Shown: positions 45,421 to 58,724 of the stretch, piece by piece | Layout of the letters: each line of letters opens with the position of its first letter | Numbering within the stretch: position 1 is the stretch's first letter | Origin: Chrysemys picta bellii | Taxonomy: Eukaryota > Chordata > Testudines > Emydidae | Direction of reading: 5' to 3' | Length of the DNA: 64,000 nt | Assembly: GCF_011386835.1 (NCBI RefSeq) | Contig: NC_088799.1 | Span: 77,023,302 to 77,087,301, forward strand | Program-made: the position numbers and the translations under genes | Notes under the pieces: generated by a model | What the model saw: only the letters and a program-made list of their open reading frames with translations | Database searches by the model: none | What the model was told of the DNA's origin: nothing

Positions 45421-48400
45421 ATGTTTAGTTTATGGTCTCTGTCCTCTCCTTAGCCCTCCCACTCCCTTTATGTGGCTTATACCATGGGTGGGTAGCAGAG
45501 GCAAGTGGTATCTGTTCTCCCCAGCACAGATGAGGTCCTTGTGCAGCCACGCAAAGTGGCGAGCTTCTTGCTTGTCCCTGTGCAGCTGAGCAAGGGTGTC
45601 TTATGATTTCGTTCTGAAATAACACACAGTTCCAATGGCTGTCCAAGAGACTGAAATGAGAGACAGACATTTACCTCATTCAAATGTTTAAGCAATTATT
45701 CCATTATAAGCACAGGAAATAGCACAAATACTGTAAATACTTCCAATAACGGTAAAAACACACCCAGGCAGATTTTTAAAGACATACACACACTGTAAAT
45801 ATTGAGGAAAGGCTACCATTAAGAACAAGGCATTCTGAGCATCACCCTTGTTTGTCATTTCCAGCTCCAATGCTTCCATGGGAAATCAGGTTGCCTGAAT
45901 ATGGGCTGCCTATCTAGAAAACTAAAGTACATCCCCCCATAGAAGCACATGCCTTCGGCAGCCAACACTCCCAGTGCGTGACTACAGGATTGCATTGTGA
46001 GGGGCATTGTGACTCAGATACAACTGGCCACCCTCAGTCAATCCAGCCCTGCCGCATCCGGAGGAGGGAACAGAGTACCAGTTAGAGGACTGCTCACAAA
46101 GAAACAGAGCAAGGAATACTCTATTGTCAGCAAGCAGCACTTGTCAGCCCACTCTAGCTCTGAGTTGGAAGCCAGGAAGAGGAGAACCACATTGGCAGAG
46201 AGGCCTCAAACGGAGTGGCAGGGGGAGAGAAAGGCAAGAAAGCAACTCCATTATTCCACAAGGGTGGGCTGTTAAGTATGTACTTAACTTTAATCACATG
46301 CTTAAGTCCTACTAAGACTTAATTTGTTACATTTACACCCACTTTCTGTCCCCTTTCCATTGCCAGAGCAGTGTGAAGGGCCTTAGTGTAAAGAATCAAG
46401 CCCTCTGGCTTTATGCAGTCCAAGAACATTTCTTTATTTGCCTGGGGAATACATTATACTGTCAAACTCAGAGGCCTGGGGCCACAGTTAGAACCTGATA
46501 GAAATGGCTACAACTCCATTCAGTGAGCTGCAGTGGCACACATTAAAGTTGTCAAATGAGGATAATCTATCATCTGCTGTGAAACTGGAGAACATGCTGA
46601 TAACCATATTATTGTTATCAAAGAGAGAGAAGCATCCACACTCCAAAATGGCTGCTGTGAATGGGTTTCTACAGCCACTTTTAAACACTAAATATTTATA
46701 AATAGCCTATTTAAAGGGTTGTTTAGTCTTAAATTGGCACTTTTAAGTAAAAGAGACTCAGAAAATGAATCTCAAGTTATTTCTCCATCTATCTTTTCCA
46801 TTTTAAGTCACTAAAAGTGAATAAAAAGTGCTCCATGCCCTAAGATCCTGAAACCTCTAGTGTCAACTGAAGCCATCACTTCTAGTCTTGTCTTCAACCC
46901 TAGCTGTGGGCATCTCCTACCTTTGAAGTGTTTGTGGCACGGGCTGAGGGCCCCTACAGAGCAAAACCAGTGGCTTTAAATATACCTGTGTTCTTGAATC
47001 TTACTTACAAAAAAAGCCACTGGCTTCCGTGCTCTGAGAATGGCTACAGCCTGAGTCATGGATACTTCACAAGTGGGGGACCAGAGACTTAGACTGAATC
47101 TGAAATTGAAAATATCCATTGGCTGTGTGTCTTCTGCAGCTGCGGTGATGGATTGGGGTGAGCTGAGGTAAGGCCTATAGACTGGAAAAACTGCTTTTAT
47201 GGGGAATGAATTAAATCCCCCACTGTAACTCTGAGGAGAGGGTGAGAATTTTGTTCCTCTGTTGCCATGTATTTCACCAGCATAAAGTCTGGTAACTCTG
47301 GCTTTGGGCCAGTGAAGGGAATTACACCCTGACAAACTCCTGGACAGTGGTGGAGATGGACAATATCTGTACTGTTCTTAGCCTTTCTGAGATAGTTATC
47401 TGAGGGGCTATACCATATATCTTCTTTGACACAGACAGAACTAGGCTTCCTGTCCATTTATTTATCTCATCCGACTACCCAACTGCCAGATGATCCTGCT
47501 GAGAAATTAGTAGGAAAAGAAAAAAGAATGGAAATAGTTATATAAAGCCTCCCTGAGAAAAGTAAGTTCCCATCGCATGAAGTATTAAGAGGCAGCTGCA
47601 ATCTACATATTACATAACTGCTCTAGGATCTGTGCTTCAAAACTCCATAATCCCACTGCACCTAAAAGTACCAAAAGCTAATGAATGGATTTTTGTTAGA
47701 GGGATTTTTAAACTCCACTGGCCTGCAGTGTTGCCTCTCTATTTTCTCATGCTTTCTTCTCTCTCAAACCTAGCTATTTTTTGATCTCAGAATCATCTGA
47801 GCTAAGGCTTTCCCCTCTCGTTGAAATTAAATCTCTGAAAAAGCTTCTTACAAATTCTTAGTGTGTCACTTATTGAACATAAAACCCAGGCTCTGGTTTT
47901 CATATAAGAGTTAGACAATAATACTTTAAGACCATTATCTACATGAGTGACTCATACAGGTGCTGGTGATCCTAACTCCCAACTGGACAGGATATTCAAA
48001 GATGTAATTTGAGCTCTCCAATGTGTTTGTCCACCCAGATCACCTGTACTGCAGATGATACTGTATTGAATACTGCAAAGCCCATGGCTGGGTTGCCAGA
48101 ATATGTGTCGGGACTGTTAGAGATGCGTGGGAAGTTAAGTTACTGTAGCTTGCAGTACTCTTCCGATATAAAATAGGGAGATGGTTTGAGGAGGATGTTC
48201 AGTATCTTACATCACAATGCGGAAGGTGAGATGAATGCTGGCGGGCTCAAATCACCCTCACGAGTAAAAGGAAATGCTGCTTGCCCTGCCTTCCCCAAGG
48301 AGACCCAGAAGGCATTCAGTGGGGAGAGCAGTGTTAATCTGTTTAGGGGCCGTAAGAGTGAAGGACTCAGCCTGGATGCACTGAATCACTGCCACTCCTT

Positions 48401-51394
48401 AGTGTCCTGGCCATATCCCATCCATATCCCATCCAAGCATTGGCACAGTAGCCACTGGAGTTAGCGGATAGTGACCCACATCAAGTGACAGGGTTATTAA
48501 CCTTTGTAACCCTGACCAATGCCAGGGGACTTTGGCCAGCAAAAAGCCAATGAAGTCTCTTTCTAGTAATCCTGTTACACAGGTGCCATATTGTGTCCTT
48601 GTTACAAGCACTGCCTATTTTTTAAGCACTCTGAGTACCTGGAGCCTGCACAGACCCCAAGAGAGAGGACAATGGGAAGTTATGGCTGATTTGTGCCACC
48701 TCAAAATCCCCCCAGTATATTTTCCACCACTGGGGACCCTACCAGAAGCTGGGATAAACCAGTGAATCAAGCCCAGTGTTTGCCTGAGGTGAGATGTAGC
48801 TTTTAAACTGAGAGAGGACAGCATGAAGACTGCAGAATTGAGTCTCCTGGTATTAATTTTATAGATTAATGTATTGCTCATGGAAGTGAGAGATTAGAAC
48901 TGTTCATTTACTTTTGTCTCTAGGTTTCCTTAACACTTTCCTTTGTCATCATCATTTTTTTCTGTAAAAGGATTAAGCAAATCATGTTGGTGTGAAAGCA
49001 GGAGAGCCACGTTAGGGAAATTGTTACGAAGCGGAAGCATTTACATCAATGCTCTTCAGCAGGTATCTTCTGTCAGGTCATATGACACAAGAAAAAAGCT
49101 CTGAAGCTGAACAAGACTTAAGCCTCCTTCTAGAGAAAACTTTTAAAAAGCAAACAAAGTCTACTGTGAGCTGAATCCGTTTTAATAGCCAATATATTTA
49201 TACTTATGTATTTATTTCAGGACATGTTGCAAGAATTGTGCAATATATTTGATTCATTATTGATAGGATTTTAGACATAATTATTTGATTCACTAGGTAT
49301 TGACCTTGATTCTGAAAATGATGTACTTGATTTGATAGCTTGTCGAGATTAATAAGAAATTATCTGATATATTTTAGTCAGTGCATGTATCCACCTTTAT
49401 AAGTAATGGGTCTAATTCCATGGTTGATTTATCTGATTCGTTAAGTTTTCCTACCTTTATTTTGGTGGGAATAAATTCAATTGATGTCTTTATTTCAGTA
49501 TGAACTGAATCTTATTCACTGTGCATTGCAGTCACTTCAGCGTGTAACAGATGAGATTTCACCAGTAATAAATGCTTTAGAACTTAGAGCATTAATTTCA
49601 TTGTGTAACATTTCTACAGCATTTCTGATCAGTTCAATTAATGGTTTCTCATACAGAATAATTATTACACAGAAGAAATTGTATGGAAGATTTTTTTTTA
49701 AATCAGAAATGGAAAAAACAATTGCACTCTGTGTCTTTAAAAAAAATATTTCTAAGGACAGGTAATACATTTTGTCTGGGGAATATCCCCATCCTATGGA
49801 AGGTTCGTTCTGTCAACGTTTGTTGCATTTTTAATTAAAGCCATGCAGAGAAATATTGGAAGATGAAAAGAGAAAATATCATTAACCCTCTGTTTCTCAC
49901 ACAATTGGCTTTTATTTTACTTTATTTTCATGATTTCCCCCCCCCCTATCTTTTATGCAGCCATTATTAATCTAATCAAGGTCAGATTTGATTTTTTTTC
50001 TTCTTGCCAGTCCCTAAAGCTCAGACAGCTTCAATCTACTCTCCCATAATCAAATGTTTAGTGCCTACCATTTGGGTTCATTAGGATGCATTCTTTACTG
50101 CTCGGATAATAATTGCTACTACATCATCAGTAAAAGCATTTTTTTCATATTGTTTTTCCTTTAAAACAACAAACGTACATATTCACATAATTCAAACCAC
50201 CATTTTCCTTTGGTTTCACTCTATTGTTCATGTTACAATAATGTCAATATTTCAAGCCCCATAAGATAAGAGCATCATGTATATTCATTACAACTCCCAA
50301 ACTGAACACTTTACAATATCTTGAATATATCTCTAAGGGAAGTAATTCTTTGGACAGGAGCAGAGAATATTTTTGGGGAAAGAGATTGGGAGAAGAAGAG
50401 AAGATCCACAGATCATGAACTGCTGATTTAGGAATGTGCATAGACAGGCAGTGAGAATTCAGGAATGAGCGCCATGCTATTGATAGTAGGGCTATGTGGC
50501 TCGGAGAAAAAGTGAGGAATGAACTATGGAACAAATAATTTCTCTAAACACTATTTTTCATCAACTCAGATTTTTTTTAATAGAAGGAAAAAAATCTGCT
50601 TCTCAAATGTCAAGCACTTGAAAGACTAAAAATAGATCACTGGAATAAATAAATTAACCCAGAAGACAGGATTGATGCTCCACAGGCACCAGGGATTAAA
50701 TAAATTCAGTAAGTTCAAAGTAGTATTCTAGATAAGAGTTCTTTGTGCTGCAGCAGGTACTGCTTATTGATTATAGGATTGAGGTGCTGTGCACTCTTGT
50801 AAAATGTACTCTAGACAATGTGTCTTAATCTGGGAATAATATACTGCCTAGTACGGGATGCATGGTGCTAGTTTATATTTACTTTTTTATTTTAGTTTTG
50901 TTTGTGCCTTAATTTTCTGAACTGTGTCTGTCCCCTGGTCCACCTGCTACATGGCTGCTTCCCGTTGCCTCATCAGCACTTCATGAGGCAGCGTTTCCTC
51001 TCTGTGACTGACAAGATGTACTCCAAAATACGTTGATTCAGCAGGACAAGGGGCAGGCTGCCAAATGGGAACAAGTGGGATGCGAGCCATGTAAATCTTA
51101 ACTAGTTGACTTAGCCTCAATAGACAGATAATGCCTGACAGATAATGCCTCTATTTTCCTTTGAGTTTGATAATGGGAGGGAGGAAGGATTGGCATCTTT
51201 CTATCAAAACGATACATATGCATTCCTGCTGATGTAATAATTAAAGAGATACTGGTTTCTTACTAAATTCTATTCTATGTGGGTTCTTATATTCCCCTTA
51301 TCACTGTAGTATGTGAACACCAGCATATTAAGCCCTGTGACTACACTTCTGTCACATGTGGTTTGTTCTTTCTCCCATTCTGTCCCCAGGGTAC
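45421..51394. other. About 6 kb without a recognised gene
   Basis: Mixed unique-looking sequence. There is an old repeat scrap at about 46290-46415. Frames of 80-119 codons (for example 46976-47335 minus) show no motif, no splice context and overlap similar frames on the other strand. The AT-rich stretch 48900-50650 has no recognisable elements and could hold conserved non-coding sequence. Confidence 0.4.
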
Positions 51395-51690
51395 AATTGT
51401 GTCAGAGCATCAGAGCATTTAAAGCCAAAAGGAACCACTAGATCAACACGTTTGACCTCCTTTATATCACAGGCCACCGATGCCACCCAGCATCCTCACA
51501 CTAAACTCAACAACCAAAAGGAGACCGATGTATTCCAGGCCACAGGAGATTAGACTATGCTGTGCCACAAGCAGAGATTGGGAGGGACAGAGGTGCACCC
51601 ATGCCCTAGGCCCCCGCCATGGCAGGGAAATGATTGAATGAGGTACACCCAGATAATCCTGGCAACTGACCTGCACCCACATGCTGCAGA
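51395..51690 (-). repeat. CR1-type LINE 3' end, diverged
   Basis: 'catttaaagccaaaaggaaccactagatc' followed by 'tgacctcctttatatcacaggcca' is the complement of a CR1 3' end ('aaggccagaagggaccattagatcatctagtctgacctcct' type). It continues to 'cctgcacccacatgctgcagagg' as in the CR1 at 38113. Confidence 0.75.
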
Positions 51691-51694
51691 GGAA

Positions 51695-52335
51695 GGGGTG
51701 CACAGTGTAGGGTATTGTTTTGGTAGGAGTTCTCTCTTTTTAAATGTGAATACAGCTCTGTGCTTGTATTAGAGAAGGCTACAATGAAGAAGTGTGCCTT
51801 GCACGTAGAGCAGAAGGTGGTGAGATTTGTGATGGCTTTTCGTTCCTTTGGGAGATGGCTCCACAGTCTTGGGCCGGCCCTAGTGGGCTCTGGCGTCTGC
51901 ACAGACAAGCTTTGCCCTTGTGGTAATAAGTTCCAATGTGCCTGGTATGGAGTTGTTGACTATGGGCCTCATTCCCCAGCTTTGGGTGATCTTTTAGATA
52001 TCCTGGTCTCAGGCTTTGTAGTGCCTTGAAGACAAGGACCAAGATCTTGCACTTGACAGTGTTCTATGGGAAACCAATGGTGAACAGGTCTGATGTACTT
52101 GTGGTAGCTGTGTTGCTGAGAAGATGTACTGCAGTGTTCTGTGTTAGTTGGAGTTTCCTATGGGTTGATGACTTCGTGCCCAGATGTATTGTATCGTGGT
52201 AGTCCAGCTGAAAGGTGATGAAGACACAAATACCAGGCCAAGTCATTGTCCTCCAGGATGGGGGGAAGTCTCCTAGCCAACCAAAGATGGTAGCAAGAGC
52301 GTGGTAGCCAGGAGCACTCCTAAATAGACTGGACT
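51695..52335 (-). repeat. Old LINE (L2/CR1-like) 3' coding remnant
   Basis: On the plus strand the order 'gttcctttgggagatggctccacagtctt', 'ctcaggctttgtagtgccttgaagacaaggaccaagatcttgcac', 'ctgcagtgttctgtgttagttggagtttcc' and 'gtattgtatcgtggtagtccag' has the arrangement of the 3' region of old L2/CR1-like LINEs in reverse. Family assignment is from recalled pattern; no intact frame remains. Confidence 0.55.
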
Positions 52336-52386
52336 ATGCTTCCTTAATTTCCATTATTATTCCATTATTATTACAGGGCATAAGAC

Positions 52387-53553
52387 TGTGACAGGTTGGA
52401 TCACAGAAACCCCCTGAGAGCTGCCACCCGATGTGCCCAGACTACTTCTACCCCTGCTTTCCTTGCCAACTCAGGACTCCAGCACCCTGTCTTGCTGAGC
52501 CAGACACTCCCGTCTTCTCCAACAAAGTCCCAGGGTCTGAATTACTTGCCCCAAAGCGGCAGGCTTCACTGAAAGCAGGTAACAGAAGTGTTCCTGTCTT
52601 TAACATTCAGATGCTCAACTCCCAATGGGGTCTAAACCCAAATAAATCCATTTTACCCTGTATAAAGCTTATGCAGGGTAAACTCATAAATTGTTCGCCC
52701 TCCATAACACTGATAGAGAGATATGCACAGTTGTTTGCTCCCCCCAGGTATTAATACATACTCTGAGTTAATTAATGAGTAAAAAGTGATTTTATTAAAT
52801 ACAGAAAGTAGGATTTAAGTGGTTCCAAGTACTAACAGACAGAACAAAGTAAGTCACCAAGCAAAATAAAATAAAATGAGCAAATCTATGTCTAATCAAA
52901 CTGAATACAGATAATCTCACCCTCAGAGATGCTTCAGTAAGTTTTTTTTCCTCAGACTGGACATCTTCCAGGCCTGGGCACAATTCTTTCCCCTGGTACA
53001 GCTCTTGTTCCAGCTCAGGTGGTAGCTAGGGGATTCTTCATGATGGCTCCTCTCCTCCCTTTGTTCTGTTCCACCCCTTTATATATCTTTTTGCATAAGG
53101 CGGGAATCCTTTGTCCCTCTCTGGGTTCTCATCCCCTCCTTCTCAATGGAAAGACACCAGGTTAAAGATGGATTCCAGTTCAGGTGACATGATCACATGT
53201 CACTGCAAGACTTCATTGCCCACTTGCCAGCACACACGTATACAGGAAGACTTACAGGTAAAACACACCCATCTGCAGACAATTGTCCTGGCTAATGGGA
53301 GTCATCAAGATTCCAAACCACCAGTAATAGCCCATACTTTGCATAATTACAATAGGCCCTCAGAGTTTTATTTCTTATTTCTAGTTTCAGATACAAGAGT
53401 GGTACATTTATATAAATAGGATGATCACACTCAGTAGATTATAAGCTTTGTAATGATACCTTACAAGAGACCTTTTGCATGAAGCATATTCCAGTTACAT
53501 TATATTCACTCATTAGCATATTTTTATAAAACCATATAGACTGCAACGTCACA
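52387..53553 (-). mobile_element. Solo LTR, family with TGTGACA ends (copy B)
   Basis: Plus-strand ends are TGTGACAGG and AACGTCACA. AAGAC flanks both sides (52382-52386 and 53554-53558), a perfect 5 bp duplication. The sequence is the reverse of copy A at 28262-29467: both share the 'ccctgtataaagctta' inverted pair, 'aataaaataaaatga' and the signal-bearing 'tttattaaatacagaaagtagg'. It is 1167 bp versus 1206 bp for copy A, diverging most in the U3-like portion. Confidence 0.9.
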
Positions 53554-53897
53554 AAGACAACGTCTGATATGCGATTACTAAGAAGTGCAATACCAACAAA
53601 TATTCATCTATATCTTTAACATCCATCCGCAACCTCTCGCAGTCGCCTTTTAATTGCAAACTAGACACACAAGGCACACCTGACTTGGTACTCATGCTCA
53701 CTACAAGTCTGCTGTCACAAGTCATGGCATCAGGTGCTGCAGCCTGCATGTCCGGCAGTGCATAATTTGTACAAGTCTTGCAGCCTACTCACTCCACAGT
53801 TTATTGAACACTTTTCTTCCTTGCTTGGATAGATTTTATGCAGACTACAACAGGCAGATACCGATGGAGCCACATTGCTGATGACACTGTCATGTAT

Positions 53898-54591
53898 GGT
53901 CACAGTTATGGGGGTAGCGACACCTCTGTCCCCTTTCTGGTTTCACGGAGTGCACGTCCCCTCAGATTGTAAGCCTCTTGCCCTTATCTGTCTTAGGACA
54001 GAATCTCTCCAGTCTTCCAGCCTTAGGCCAGGACCTGAGCATGCTGCTTATTGCCCTGCAGGTCTGAGTGGGGTTTAGGCACCTGTGTTTCCTCCCTTCA
54101 GGAACTTGTGACCAGTGAGCTTGAGCAAGATCCTCTTTAAAACAAATGACTTTTATTTAACAGTTTTATTTAGCAGATTTTAAAACAGCAACCAGCCTGC
54201 CTGCATATTTAGTCTCATCTAATCCTATGCTTCACCACCAGCTAAGCAAGACAGGCTTTCCATGTAAATTATAGGAATAGACCTGAACCGACTCAAATTG
54301 TCTTTAACAACAAAATCCTTCTATGTATCTTTGGGTCTCTTGGGCTAGTTTTCCCAATTCAAACTGCCTAGAGGAATGGGCTAAAGCTAGTAAGCAGCTG
54401 GCTCTGGGATTATCTCTCAGTGATTCTTAAGTGTCAGCTGTTATACAGCTCTTAGAAAGGGCCTCCCCTTGATTTTGACCTTGGATCTGCTATCCAGGCA
54501 GACCCCTAGACTAGAGGGAAGTGCACATCCCCTATACATGGTACAGAAACAGTATTAGTAGTTATTAAACAGAACCCCCACATCTGTCACA
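53898..54591 (-). mobile_element. Solo LTR, second family
   Basis: On the minus strand it starts TGTGACAGATG (54591) and ends near CTGTGACC (53898), flanked by TGTAT at 53893-53897 and 54592-54596. AATAAA signals lie on the minus strand at about 54150-54172. The first plus-strand base differs from the expected T. The body does not match copies A and B except at the terminal TGTGACA. Confidence 0.75.
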
Positions 54592-54596
54592 TGTAT

Positions 54597-55087
54597 CAAT
54601 AGACATTTCCACTTCACTTTATGCTGGCTAAAAGCATGCTCAACCACCAGCCTGCAACGGTGAAGCATGTAGCTAGATCACGGTCTTGACTGGTTTCATG
54701 TAACTGAGATATGGCTCTATGTGCCAAGCAGCAACAAGTGTGGTGGATCACAGCAAATCATGATAGGGATGGAGACACCATTAATGTCAATGTTGTGGTG
54801 TGGGAAAAATCCAGAGTTTTTAAGAAGTCTGGCATTGTGGATTTTGCTTGCACATGCAGGCACTTGCGATGATGGCCACTAAGGCTTCCATCATCTGGGT
54901 GGGAGGGGGAGAAGGGGCGAGGGTCTTTTCTGTTAATGTATTCCTGGGTTAGATTGGAAAGCCCAGAATGGGCACGTGAGTTTCCTCTGTAGCCCCTGCA
55001 CAGTTAGAGAAGCCCAGTTATTCAGCAATCTCTGACACATTTGCTACCTACTTCACATGCCACTGTAACATAGCAAATATTGCTATG
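54597..55087. other. No gene; nothing recognised
   Basis: No exon signals or element ends seen between the LTR and the short element at 55092. Confidence 0.4.
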
Positions 55088-55091
55088 CAAA

Positions 55092-55308
55092 TGTAACCCA
55101 CACACCTTCGGGGTGTGGTGTTCTGTCCCATCTAGTGGCACCGAGACCACTTAGAGAGAGAGAGAGAGAGAGAGAAAGAGATTCATGAGTCTGCTCTACA
55201 GCCTTAGTTAACAGCCAGCTGACTTTTAGCTCATGTGGTAGAGGCTCATGCACTAAGCTCCAGAAGTCCCAGGTTTGATCTTGCCGACCAGGGTCTGTTG
55301 GCGATACA
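55092..55308 (+). mobile_element. Short element with TGTAAC...GATACA ends and tRNA-like promoter boxes
   Basis: Ends TGTAACCCACAC and GGCGATACA are partly inverted; CAAA at 55088-55091 and 55309-55312 is a 4 bp duplication. A (GA)n run lies at about 55153-55180. The right half contains a tRNA-like block: 'TTTTAGCTCATGTGGTAGAGG' (A-box-like), then 'CCCAGGTTTGATCTTGCC' (B-box-like) about 45 bp on. It could be a short LTR with an embedded tRNA-like sequence or a SINE. Confidence 0.6.
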
Positions 55309-55312
55309 CAAA

Positions 55313-56079
55313 CACTCACCACAGAAGCATGCACCATGGGCTTCCCAACCCAAACTGGTGGCTCTCCAATGGGTAACTATCTAAGGTTAGTGCCAGTTAT
55401 CATCACTCTCCCACATTCAACAGTATTTTCATCCTTGTGGTTTGGTGCTGTAGTGTTGGGTTCAACGCTCTAGAGAAGTCTCCTTCCTCATTCTGAAGCT
55501 CTAGCCACTGTTGCTCACTCGAAGTCAGAAGAACAACTTGGTCCCATTAGTCTTTAGTCCTGATTTAATGTGATGCTTTAGTCTGTGGCTTCACCCAGAA
55601 GCTATACTCAGAGCCAGTTACTACAGAGGTTCTGAGGAGGGTGATCGAGCCTTGCAACACATATTATATTAGCTGCTGGTCTTCTAATCTAGCTCCCTGT
55701 AGGCACTGCTGGCACACACTCAATCAGCTCTCCTGGCTACCTGAGGAACTTGGAGACTACTTTTAGAGACACCAACAGCCATTTATCGGCACAATTTTAT
55801 CATTCATCCAAGCTTTCATTTTAAGAAACTGATATGGAGGAAATGGCTGAGATGAGCAGTTATGGACCTTTGACTCCTGGATGGCCTCCAAAATCTCCCA
55901 CAAGCTAATGCCTCAAGGAATTGGGGCAGCACTATGAGATAGGTACCCAGAGCACAGTGCAAATTTAATGGTGCATTACAGTGTTGCACTTGAACACGGG
56001 AGGGGCCTGCACCTAAAACAGAAGGGCTAGTGTAGATGCAATGCACCTTTGGCACTTGCAATGGGGCAATCCTTTTCTC
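55313..56079. other. No gene; nothing recognised
   Basis: No exon or element ends recognised. Confidence 0.4.
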
Positions 56080-56280
56080 TAGAAGGGTGGTGTCTGGAAT
56101 GGGTTACCTAGGGAGGTGGTGGACTCTCCTTCCTTAGAGGTTTTTAAGGTCAGGCTTGACGAAGCCCTGGCTGGGATGAGTTAGTTGGGGATTGGTCCTG
56201 CCTTGAGCAGGGGGTCGGACTAGATGACATCCTGAGGTCCTTTCCAACCCTGATATTCTATGATTCTATGATTCTGTGAA
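56080..56280 (+). repeat. CR1 LINE 3' end
   Basis: 'ggaatgggttacctagggaggtgg' through 'gagcagggggtcggactagatgac' to 'gatattctatgattctatgattctgtga'. It is close to the copy at 22845 and 5'-truncated at almost the same point. Confidence 0.93.
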
Positions 56281-58720
56281 TCCTGCCACTTCAGACATCA
56301 ATGGTTCAGTTCTCTAGTGTGGATGTAGGCCAATGTAGGAAGGAGTTCTGTCTAGTGGTGTGCGCGGCAATAATCCTGCCTTGACTATCACAGAGCAGGG
56401 CCAGAAATATATTTGAAGTATATCACATGCATTCAGCTCTAATACACAGTATGCATGAAAGATGCCACAGACTTCAAGATAGAAGTCCAGTGGTGGCCTG
56501 TTCAGGAGTGTTCTAGTGATTTTGGGGCACCTCACTGGCCATTTCAGTACACTAATACTAATCCTTTCCTTACACTGACTGACCTTACATTTCCCCCAAA
56601 ACAAGCCTCTTAATCGGAACGTTTACAACCTCTCGGATGTAACCTTGCCTCCTGACTATGATCAATAGGGCTTGTATTTGAACACCTAGGACTCATTAAT
56701 ATTTCCTGCAGACTGTTGAGTGACTAGCAAATAAAGCAGGAAGTATCCCAGATGTTAGAAAGAAAAAATGGAATTATTCATTGCTTACTAATGTCAAATG
56801 CTAATGTGAGAAAAGCATCCTTGAAGAGAACCTTGACTAAAATTCATTAGCATGATATGAAATCACGAGTTTAATTATGCATTTTTGAAAATGTATTTAT
56901 TAGGCCTGATTCTGATCCAATTATACCAAGTTTATACAGTCCACTGATTTCACTGGAATTGCACTGGTGCATGTCAGATCAGAATCAAACCCATAACCTT
57001 GTTACCATACCACTTAAGCTTTTCATCAACCGCCTTCAAATCCAACAGATAACAGAGTGAGGAACCTATAATTTCCAAACTATGTCGCTGAACCCATGAG
57101 ATTCTCTCTGAAAATTCCTCTTCAGAAGAAACAATTCCTCAGAAGGACAATTTTGTCCAGACAAGTTATCCTGTGCTTAGGCAACACAAGAGCTGAGAAA
57201 TAAACTAATCTTTTCTGTAGCCCAAAAGAATGGCATGTTTGGTCAACATATAAGCCAGCCATAAATGATGCATTTTAACATAGGATTTAATGCATTATTT
57301 TACTCTGTTTCTCTAGTGTATATAGCATCTATTGCCGTGGCTTCATGATTCACGATGCCTGAAATACAAAAAGTTTTAAAACCCAAGTTATTGTGACATG
57401 AGTCTAAGTCATGTGTTTTCTAAAAGAGTGGCTGAGTTTTAAACTACTGCTTGTTCTAGACTGATCCAGAATGAGTAGGTCTCCAAGGGACGGTTACTCC
57501 CCAAGGCATGAATGCGTGATTAAACTAAATGTATTCCATAAATGCCTTGATGACATTAAACTAAATTTTTTAAAGAACAGATGGAGAAAGTTAATAAATA
57601 TTTCATTCTATATTATAAAATTAACTTCTCTATTCACAACTTCAGGGATCCTTCGTTTCGTAGATATCAATAAGTCTGATGGATTTCTTGCTGCATTCTC
57701 GTACTTCTGCCCTGGTGTCTCGTATGGGCTCATCATTTCTGCATGCTTGGATTGTTTTATGGGATCAGCAAAAGGCAAGTGACTGTAAATCTTGACCTCT
57801 TCTGCTCCCAGATTACATACTTTTATTCTTTGTGGCCATAAGTGTTCAGCTTCCCACTGACTAGATAATTAAATGACAAAAATTATCCAAAGAGAGAGAA
57901 TTTATAGTGAGAAATTATCACCTGAAGAACCGATGGGGCACAAGCATAACTCTAATGAATATAATTAAAAAAACCTTTAAAATTGACAAATAAAACATTT
58001 AAATATCTGTGTATTTCTAAATGTCATGAAATATCTATTTGCTGGAGTAGGATAAGAGATATTTTTTATCTCCATCCTTATTCAAACAAAGCTCCCATTA
58101 ATGGGGATCAATGAGAGTTTTACTTAAGTGAGAACTACAGAACAAGTCTGTTATTCATTATTTTTTACATTGGAATTACAAATTATCATTTTATACATAC
58201 CATGGATTTTGTAAATGAGTGATTAGAACTTGCTCCTGCGACTTTAAAAATATTTTAGGAAGAGTAATAATAAATAATGTATACCTCCAACAATTTTCAC
58301 TGCATTCTACAAAGAGATTTACATCACATTATTAATTAACTACATATAGTCAATTGCATGGCATATAGCTTAAAGATATATGTTTAGTACAAATAATGGC
58401 ATTCATGAATTCAGCACATAATTTTGTAAGTTTGATTCAAACATTATGCAAATTGTTAAAACAAGCAAGGGCCTAGCAAAAATTACTTCAAAGCATTGAG
58501 ATCAAACCCAAAACACATAGTGACAGCACCAAATCTTGTCATTACTCCAATATTTTTACAAAGCCTCATGTATAGTACAAATATAAACTAGTTTGCCTTT
58601 TGGATCTCAATTGTCTTGTATACAGTGCATTCAAATTAGCACGTTTTACTGTAACTAACCTGCAAACTTTATGCACTTGAGTAAATCCAGACACTTAAAA
58701 TCTTTTACCTGCTTATTTGG
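56281..58720. other. No confirmed gene; one exon-like stretch at 57616-57777
   Basis: An old palindromic repeat lies at about 56905-56995 ('gcctgattctgatccaatta ... gatcagaatcaaaccc'). At 57616-57777 the sequence is open on both strands and unusually CpG-rich for this AT-rich area. It is described among the findings. The rest is AT-rich unique sequence. Confidence 0.4.
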
Positions 58721-58724
58721 GACC

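Noticed and set aside
46976..47335. 119-codon minus-strand frame
   Set aside because: No recognisable motif, no splice signals, and comparable overlapping frames in other registers.
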